Made by a program: the position numbers and the translations under genes. The notes under the pieces were generated by a model that saw nothing but the letters and a program-made list of their open reading frames with translations, did not search any database and was not told the origin of the DNA. From contig NZ_CAMFHL010000132.1 of assembly GCF_945952095.1 (NCBI RefSeq), forward strand, positions 1 to 18,626: DNA of 18,626 nucleotides. The letters are read 5' to 3'. Below, in pieces: positions 14,332 through 18,626 of the stretch (within the stretch, counting starts at the first letter, position 1; every line of letters starts with the position of its first letter). This DNA is from an uncultured Arsenicibacter sp. (GTDB lineage Bacteria; Bacteroidota; Bacteroidia; Cytophagales; Spirosomataceae).

Positions 14332-15906
14332 ATGGAGAACACAACATTTTGGCTCGCCATACTTCTTGATAATGCGCTGATTCTCGCAATCGGCCTTTAT
14401 TTCGGGCAGAAACGATTAAACAAAGCCCTTAGCAAACGGCAACAGGATGCTGAGGAGCGCGCCGAATCTATCGTTAAAAATGCCGAAGTCCAGGCAGAGA
14501 ACATCAAGAAAGACCGGATTCTCGAAGCCAAAGAAAAGTACCTGAAACTCAAAGCCGAATTCGAAGACGAAAGTAACCGGAAAAAGCAGATTTTACTGCA
14601 GAACGAAAACAAACTGAAACAGCGTGAGCAACAGCTCAACCAGATGCTGGATCAGAATAAGCGCCGGGAAACTGAACTCGACCAGCAGAAAAATCAGCTT
14701 ACACAACAAGCTGAGAGCCTGACGAAGAAGAAAGAAGAAGTTGAAAAAATGCGGACCCAGCAGATTGAGCAACTGGAGAAAATTGCCAATCTGACATCCG
14801 ACCAGGCCCGCGATCAACTGGTCAGCAATATGAAAGCCGAAGCGGATTCGCGTGCGGCTTCGTATATCAAAAACATCGTTGAAGAAGCTAAACTGACGGC
14901 GACTAAAGAAGCCAAGAAGGTCGTTATCGAAACGATTCAGCGGACCGCCACCGAACACGCGATTGAAAACTGCGTATCGGTCTTCAACATCGAATCGGAC
15001 GACGTTAAAGGCAAAATCATTGGCCGTGAAGGCCGGAACATCCGGGCCCTCGAAGCCGCTACCGGCGTCGAAATCATCGTTGATGATACGCCTGAGGCCA
15101 TCATTATTTCGGGCTTTGACCCTGTCCGCCGCGAAATTGCGCGTCTGTCGCTCCACCGGCTCGTGCAGGATGGCCGGATTCACCCCGCCCGGATCGAAGA
15201 AATTGTGGCGAAAACCCGCAAAAATATCGAGGACGAAATCGTTGAGATCGGCGAACGTACGGTGATTGACCTGGGTATCCACGGGCTGCATCCTGAGTTG
15301 ATTAAGATGATAGGACGGATGCGTTTCCGGTCGAGCTACGGACAGAACCTGCTCCAGCACTCGCGCGAAGTGGCTAAACTGTGTGCGACCATGGCAGCCG
15401 AACTCGGTCTGAATGCCAAACTGGCAAAACGGGCCGGTCTGCTCCACGACATCGGTAAGGTATGGCACGAAGAACAGGAGTTGCCGCACGCGATTCTGGG
15501 CATGGAACTCGCCAAGAAATACAAGGAGAATGCCGAAGTCTGCAACGCCATCGGCGCACACCACGACGAAATTGAGATGACCAGCATGATTTCGCCGATC
15601 GTTCAGGTATGTGATGCCGTATCGGGCTCACGGCCGGGCGCACGCCGCGAAATGATGGAGTCGTACATCAAACGTCTGAAAGAACTCGAAGAACTGGCTA
15701 CCAACTTCCAGGGCGTTACGAAGTGCTATGCTATCCAGGCCGGCCGTGAACTCCGCGTTCTGGTTGATGCCGAGCGGGTTAGCGACGAACGTGCCAGCAC
15801 ACTGTCGTTTGATATTTCGCAGAAAATTGAAAAAGAAATGCAGTATCCGGGCCAGATCAAGGTAACGGTTATCCGTGAAATGCGTTCGGTTGCTTACGCA
15901 AAGTAA
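14332..15906 (+). CDS. rny: Ribonuclease Y
   Basis: Membrane-anchored endoribonuclease that starts mRNA decay. 524 residues, standard. Seen: an N-terminal membrane span (about residues 6-23), a long Glu/Gln/Lys-rich coiled coil (about 25-190), a KH domain with the GREGRNIR loop at 231-238, and an HD domain with H343 (LLQHSRE), H372/D373 (LLHDIGK) and later AHHDE. All metal-binding HD residues are present. It is followed 15 bases later by a strong terminator, so transcription of the pheT-to-rny block probably ends here. The start follows the structured 217-base gap. Identification is secure. Confidence 0.97.
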   Translation: MENTTFWLAILLDNALILAIGLYFGQKRLNKALSKRQQDAEERAESIVKNAEVQAENIKKDRILEAKEKYLKLKAEFEDESNRKKQILLQNENKLKQREQQLNQMLDQNKRRETELDQQKNQLTQQAESLTKKKEEVEKMRTQQIEQLEKIANLTSDQARDQLVSNMKAEADSRAASYIKNIVEEAKLTATKEAKKVVIETIQRTATEHAIENCVSVFNIESDDVKGKIIGREGRNIRALEAATGVEIIVDDTPEAIIISGFDPVRREIARLSLHRLVQDGRIHPARIEEIVAKTRKNIEDEIVEIGERTVIDLGIHGLHPELIKMIGRMRFRSSYGQNLLQHSREVAKLCATMAAELGLNAKLAKRAGLLHDIGKVWHEEQELPHAILGMELAKKYKENAEVCNAIGAHHDEIEMTSMISPIVQVCDAVSGSRPGARREMMESYIKRLKELEELATNFQGVTKCYAIQAGRELRVLVDAERVSDERASTLSFDISQKIEKEMQYPGQIKVTVIREMRSVAYAK

Positions 15907-15919
15907 GTTTAGTAAGTTT
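15902..15919 (+). repeat. Two tandem 9-base repeats over the rny stop
   Basis: AGTAAGTTT occurs twice in a row. The first copy contains the rny TAA stop, and the second gives another in-frame TAA. It could be slippage duplication; a function is not evident. Confidence 0.5.
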
Positions 15920-15921
15920 AG

Positions 15922-15964
15922 CGGTCCATACAGGCTTTTCAAACAGCGTGTATGGACCGTTTTT
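15922..15964 (+). terminator. Intrinsic terminator after rny
   Basis: A perfect 11-bp stem CGGTCCATACA (15922-15932) with TGTATGGACCG (15949-15959), a 16-base loop, then TTTTT (15960-15964). The structure and T-run are textbook. It separates rny from the DUF4230 gene, whose promoter must then lie in the short stretch up to 15995. Confidence 0.9.
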
Positions 15965-15995
15965 GCGTTTACAGGATAATGCAAAACCACATACA

Positions 15996-16670
15996 ATGGA
16001 TTTTTTAAGTACGTTTCTAATCCTGCTGACCGGTACAGGGGTCGGTTTTGCCATCGCCAGTGCGCGGCGCGGAGAGGCCGCTGTCCGCGAAAAACGCAGC
16101 GAAGTCACCCTCCTGCTCGAACGCATCGAAAAGGTGTTCAAAGTGGTGATGGCGGAGGGCTATTTTTCCGAGATTTATAACTATCAGGATCAGAAATCGA
16201 TTCTGTATATGTTCAACGACCCCAAGAAAGCCATGCTGATTGCGAAGGCGAAAGTGTTGGTGGGGTATGATTTTCGTAAAGTCCGGTTCCGGCATATAGA
16301 CCATGTCAATAACAAGCCTGGTGAGAAAAAGCTGATCATCGAGTACTTTCCCGAGCCGGAAGTGCTATCCATTGATACCGATTATCAGTTCTACGACATC
16401 CGGGCGGGTTGGCTGAACCATTTCAGCAGCGACGACTATACGCGGATTCTGGACGAGGCAAAAAAAGCGATGAATGAGCGGGCGATGCAGAGCGATCTGC
16501 CGCGCATTGCCAACAACCAGATTCAGTACATGATGTATCAGCTGGCCACCTCCATGGGCTGGCAACTGCAGCTGCCCGAAACCGAACAGCGTAAACTGGA
16601 GGAGCTTACCCAACATTACGACGAGGTCCGGGCTCAACCCAAGCGGCTGGATGCGGGGACTCAGCCATGA
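15996..16670 (+). CDS. DUF4230 membrane-anchored protein
   Basis: 224 residues. Start chosen at the ATG giving MDFLSTFLILL; the longer frame back to 15948 would begin inside the terminator stem. Seen: one N-terminal membrane span (about residues 2-20), then a soluble domain with a RIEKVFKVVMAEGYFSEIY segment, KAKVLVGYDFRKV, YFPEPEVLSID, FYDIRAGW and a C-terminal helix containing MGWQLQLP. This pattern matches DUF4230, which is widespread and of unknown function. Its TGA overlaps the start of the M1 peptidase gene by 4 bases, so the two are probably coupled. No function is proposed. Confidence 0.88.
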   Translation: MDFLSTFLILLTGTGVGFAIASARRGEAAVREKRSEVTLLLERIEKVFKVVMAEGYFSEIYNYQDQKSILYMFNDPKKAMLIAKAKVLVGYDFRKVRFRHIDHVNNKPGEKKLIIEYFPEPEVLSIDTDYQFYDIRAGWLNHFSSDDYTRILDEAKKAMNERAMQSDLPRIANNQIQYMMYQLATSMGWQLQLPETEQRKLEELTQHYDEVRAQPKRLDAGTQP

Positions 16671-18626
16671 TTGAGCGTAACATGAACAGCAAACAACAAC
16701 TTCTGACAAACGTATTCGTCTTTCTGCTTCTTACCATTCCGTCTATCGGTAACGGCCAGAATGCCCACCCCTGCGCCACGGCAAAAGCTGAGCGCTATAC
16801 CCGCTATTTCGGTGATCCGCAAGGTCGGCTGGCGGCCGTGGCCTATCCCGGCGATAGCCGCATCGACATTACTTATTACGGCCTTGATCTCAAGCTGACC
16901 CACACCCCTGCTTACCTTCGCGGGGCCGTTACGGTCGGACTCAAAAGCCTGGCATCCCTCAACAGCTTTGATCTGGACCTCACCACGCGGCTGAATGTCG
17001 ACTCCGTTAAGGCAGGAGGCCGAAAACTCACCTTTACTCATGCGCTGAACCGCTTAACCGTCACGCCCCCCTCCCCGCTGACGACCGGGCAGCTATTTAC
17101 CCTGACGGTGTACTATCAGGGTAATCCGGCCAGCACCAGCGGATTTGGCACCTTTTCGTTTGCCACCCACGGTACAGACCGCTCGCCGGTGATCTGGAGC
17201 CTGAGCGAGCCTTATGGATCAAGTGACTGGTTCCCCTGCAAGGATACCCCTGCCGACAAGGCCGATTCGTCGGCGGTGTCTATTACGGCCCCGAAGTTTT
17301 TTGTGTCTGTCTCCAACGGCACGCTGCAAGACGTACGCGACAATCCGGACAGTACGCGGACGTATCAGTGGCGCAACCGCTATCCTATTGCGCAGTACCT
17401 GATTTCGCTGGCCATGACGAATTATGCGCGCTACGATACGCCTTTTTCGTATCAGGGGCGCGACGGAGTGCCGCAAAATATGCCGATCACCCACTACCTC
17501 TACCCTGAATCACTGGCTTCTAACAAAAATAATCTGGATCAGACACCGGCTATGGTACGGCTGTTTACGGATACGTTTGGCACCTATCCGTTCATTCAGG
17601 AGAAATACGGGCATGCAGAATGCGGTTTCGGGGGCGGCATGGAGCACCAGACGATCTCGTCAATGGGATCATTTGATGTAAGCATTATTGCGCACGAACT
17701 GGCCCATCAGTGGTTCGGCGATAAAATTACCTGCCGTGACTGGCAGAATATCTGGCTTAACGAAGGATTTGCCACCTATGCGGAGCAGTTGTATGCCGAA
17801 TCGGTTGGCGGAACCGTCCGTTACCGGAGTTCAATTGCCAGTCTGATGCAGACAGCCAGGCAGGCAAGGGGCAGCCTCTATGTGCAGGACATCAGTAATT
17901 CCGATAACATTTTTAATTATGCCCGCACCTATGCTAAAGGCGGGACGGTACTGCACATGCTGCGCGGTATTGTGGGCGATAATGTCTTTTTTACTATCCT
18001 GAAGACCTATGCCAACACCCCGTCGCTGATTTACAACACGGCCGTTACTGAAGATTTTCAGGCCGTAGCCGAGCAGGTATCCGGTAAGAAACTGGATTAT
18101 TTTTTCCGGCAATGGGTGTACGGCCTCAATTACCCGACCTATACAAGCACCTGGAAGCCGATGGCCGATAATGGTAAATTTACCGTACAGCTTCAGCTTG
18201 AGCAGTCCGCCAACACCACTCCTACGTCTTTTACAATGCCGGTTCAGGTGCTGGTACAATCTGCCGCAGGTGATACGCTTGTAACTGTTTTTAATGATCA
18301 GCTATCCCAGACATTTACGCTGCCGGCTAAAGGACAGCCTACCGGTCTCGTGATTGACCCGAATAACTGGATTCTGAAAACAGTTCAGCAAACGAACCCG
18401 ATACTCGGCCTTCCGGAGCCAGGCACTGCGACTTTACAGCTAGTACCGAATCCGGCCGACGAAACCGTCAGCGTCCGGTTTATGATACAAACCGCCGGTA
18501 CAGCCACGATCAGTGTTTACAGCCTGCTGGGTGTCCCGGTTATGGCAACTACTACAGACGGGCTTAAAAGCGGCCCTCAACAGGTCCTTTTTCCAACACG
18601 CCAGCTACCGGCCGGACGTTATGTGT
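16667..18626 (+). CDS. Secreted M1-family metallopeptidase with T9SS tail (partial)
   Basis: Zinc aminopeptidase-like protein cut off by the window end; 653 codons are visible. Seen: a signal peptide (hydrophobic FVFLLLTIPSI, ending near GNGQ), a beta-rich N-terminal domain, an exopeptidase-type loop GGMEH (323-327), the zinc motif HELAH (343-347) followed after 18 residues by E366 in NEGFA, and then a helical region with a YAKGGTVLHML segment. From about residue 586 (LVPNPADETVSV) the T9SS sorting domain begins; perhaps 20 residues are missing. The loop has His where classic aminopeptidases have Asn (GAMEN). The start at 16667 overlaps the DUF4230 stop; the ATG at 16682 is an equally good choice. 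Probably exported and placed at the surface. Confidence 0.93.
   Translation, partial: MIERNMNSKQQLLTNVFVFLLLTIPSIGNGQNAHPCATAKAERYTRYFGDPQGRLAAVAYPGDSRIDITYYGLDLKLTHTPAYLRGAVTVGLKSLASLNSFDLDLTTRLNVDSVKAGGRKLTFTHALNRLTVTPPSPLTTGQLFTLTVYYQGNPASTSGFGTFSFATHGTDRSPVIWSLSEPYGSSDWFPCKDTPADKADSSAVSITAPKFFVSVSNGTLQDVRDNPDSTRTYQWRNRYPIAQYLISLAMTNYARYDTPFSYQGRDGVPQNMPITHYLYPESLASNKNNLDQTPAMVRLFTDTFGTYPFIQEKYGHAECGFGGGMEHQTISSMGSFDVSIIAHELAHQWFGDKITCRDWQNIWLNEGFATYAEQLYAESVGGTVRYRSSIASLMQTARQARGSLYVQDISNSDNIFNYARTYAKGGTVLHMLRGIVGDNVFFTILKTYANTPSLIYNTAVTEDFQAVAEQVSGKKLDYFFRQWVYGLNYPTYTSTWKPMADNGKFTVQLQLEQSANTTPTSFTMPVQVLVQSAAGDTLVTVFNDQLSQTFTLPAKGQPTGLVIDPNNWILKTVQQTNPILGLPEPGTATLQLVPNPADETVSVRFMIQTAGTATISVYSLLGVPVMATTTDGLKSGPQQVLFPTRQLPAGRYV

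Noticed and set aside
14593..15564. A 323-codon minus-strand open frame inside rny
   Set aside because: It mirrors the conserved rny coding sequence and has no independent start context or recognisable domain.
1..18626. CRISPR arrays, toxin-antitoxin pairs, phage or defence islands
   Set aside because: No regularly spaced repeats, small overlapping toxin-antitoxin-like gene pairs or phage genes were seen; the only mobile feature is the tnpB element and the nearby hairpin.

Overview
The window looks like chromosomal DNA from a member of the Bacteroidota, most likely a Cytophagales organism of the Spirosoma type. This is inferred from two proteins with type IX secretion (T9SS) C-terminal sorting domains, DUF4230 and DUF1684 proteins, a Bacteroidota-type promoter (TAnnTTTG -7 element), frequent 4-base ATGA overlaps and a lack of strong Shine-Dalgarno sequences. 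No rRNA, tRNA or CRISPR array was seen.

Left part (1-4975). miaA (tRNA prenylation, + strand) converges on a minus-strand group: PASTA membrane protein, T9SS-sorted secreted protein, DUF4034-like protein, then a single-domain rhodanese. A 13-bp hairpin overlaps the miaA stop codon at the convergence point.

Middle part (4975-8777, minus strand). This is a tightly overlapping operon: FdtA/QdtA-type sugar ketoisomerase, DegT-family sugar aminotransferase, GT2 glycosyltransferase with two C-terminal membrane spans, SAM methyltransferase, and riboflavin synthase as the last gene. The first two match the pair that makes dTDP-3-amino-3,6-dideoxyhexoses. The next two could transfer and methylate a sugar, so the cassette probably adds to a surface glycan. 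A Bacteroidota promoter lies just upstream. A DUF1684 lipoprotein or membrane-anchored protein is divergent from it.

9521-10880. An IS200/IS605-type element carries an apparently catalytically intact TnpB (RNA-guided nuclease family) and no TnpA. Its right-end hairpin marks a candidate omega-RNA. A second, GC-rich hairpin of the same general design sits 7 bases before the pheT start codon, so transposon-derived sequence seems to form the pheT leader.

Right part (10883-18626, + strand). pheT, a small coiled-coil protein, zapA, rny (followed by a textbook terminator), then a DUF4230 protein overlapping a secreted M1 metallopeptidase that runs off the end of the window. The three gaps pheT/coiled-coil, coiled-coil/zapA and zapA/rny each hold sizeable inverted repeats. 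The zapA-rny gap (217 bases) is the best candidate for an unannotated structured RNA.

No wholly new multi-gene system is evident. The most promising leads are the TnpB element with its pheT-proximal hairpin, the zapA-rny gap and the small coiled-coil partner of zapA.
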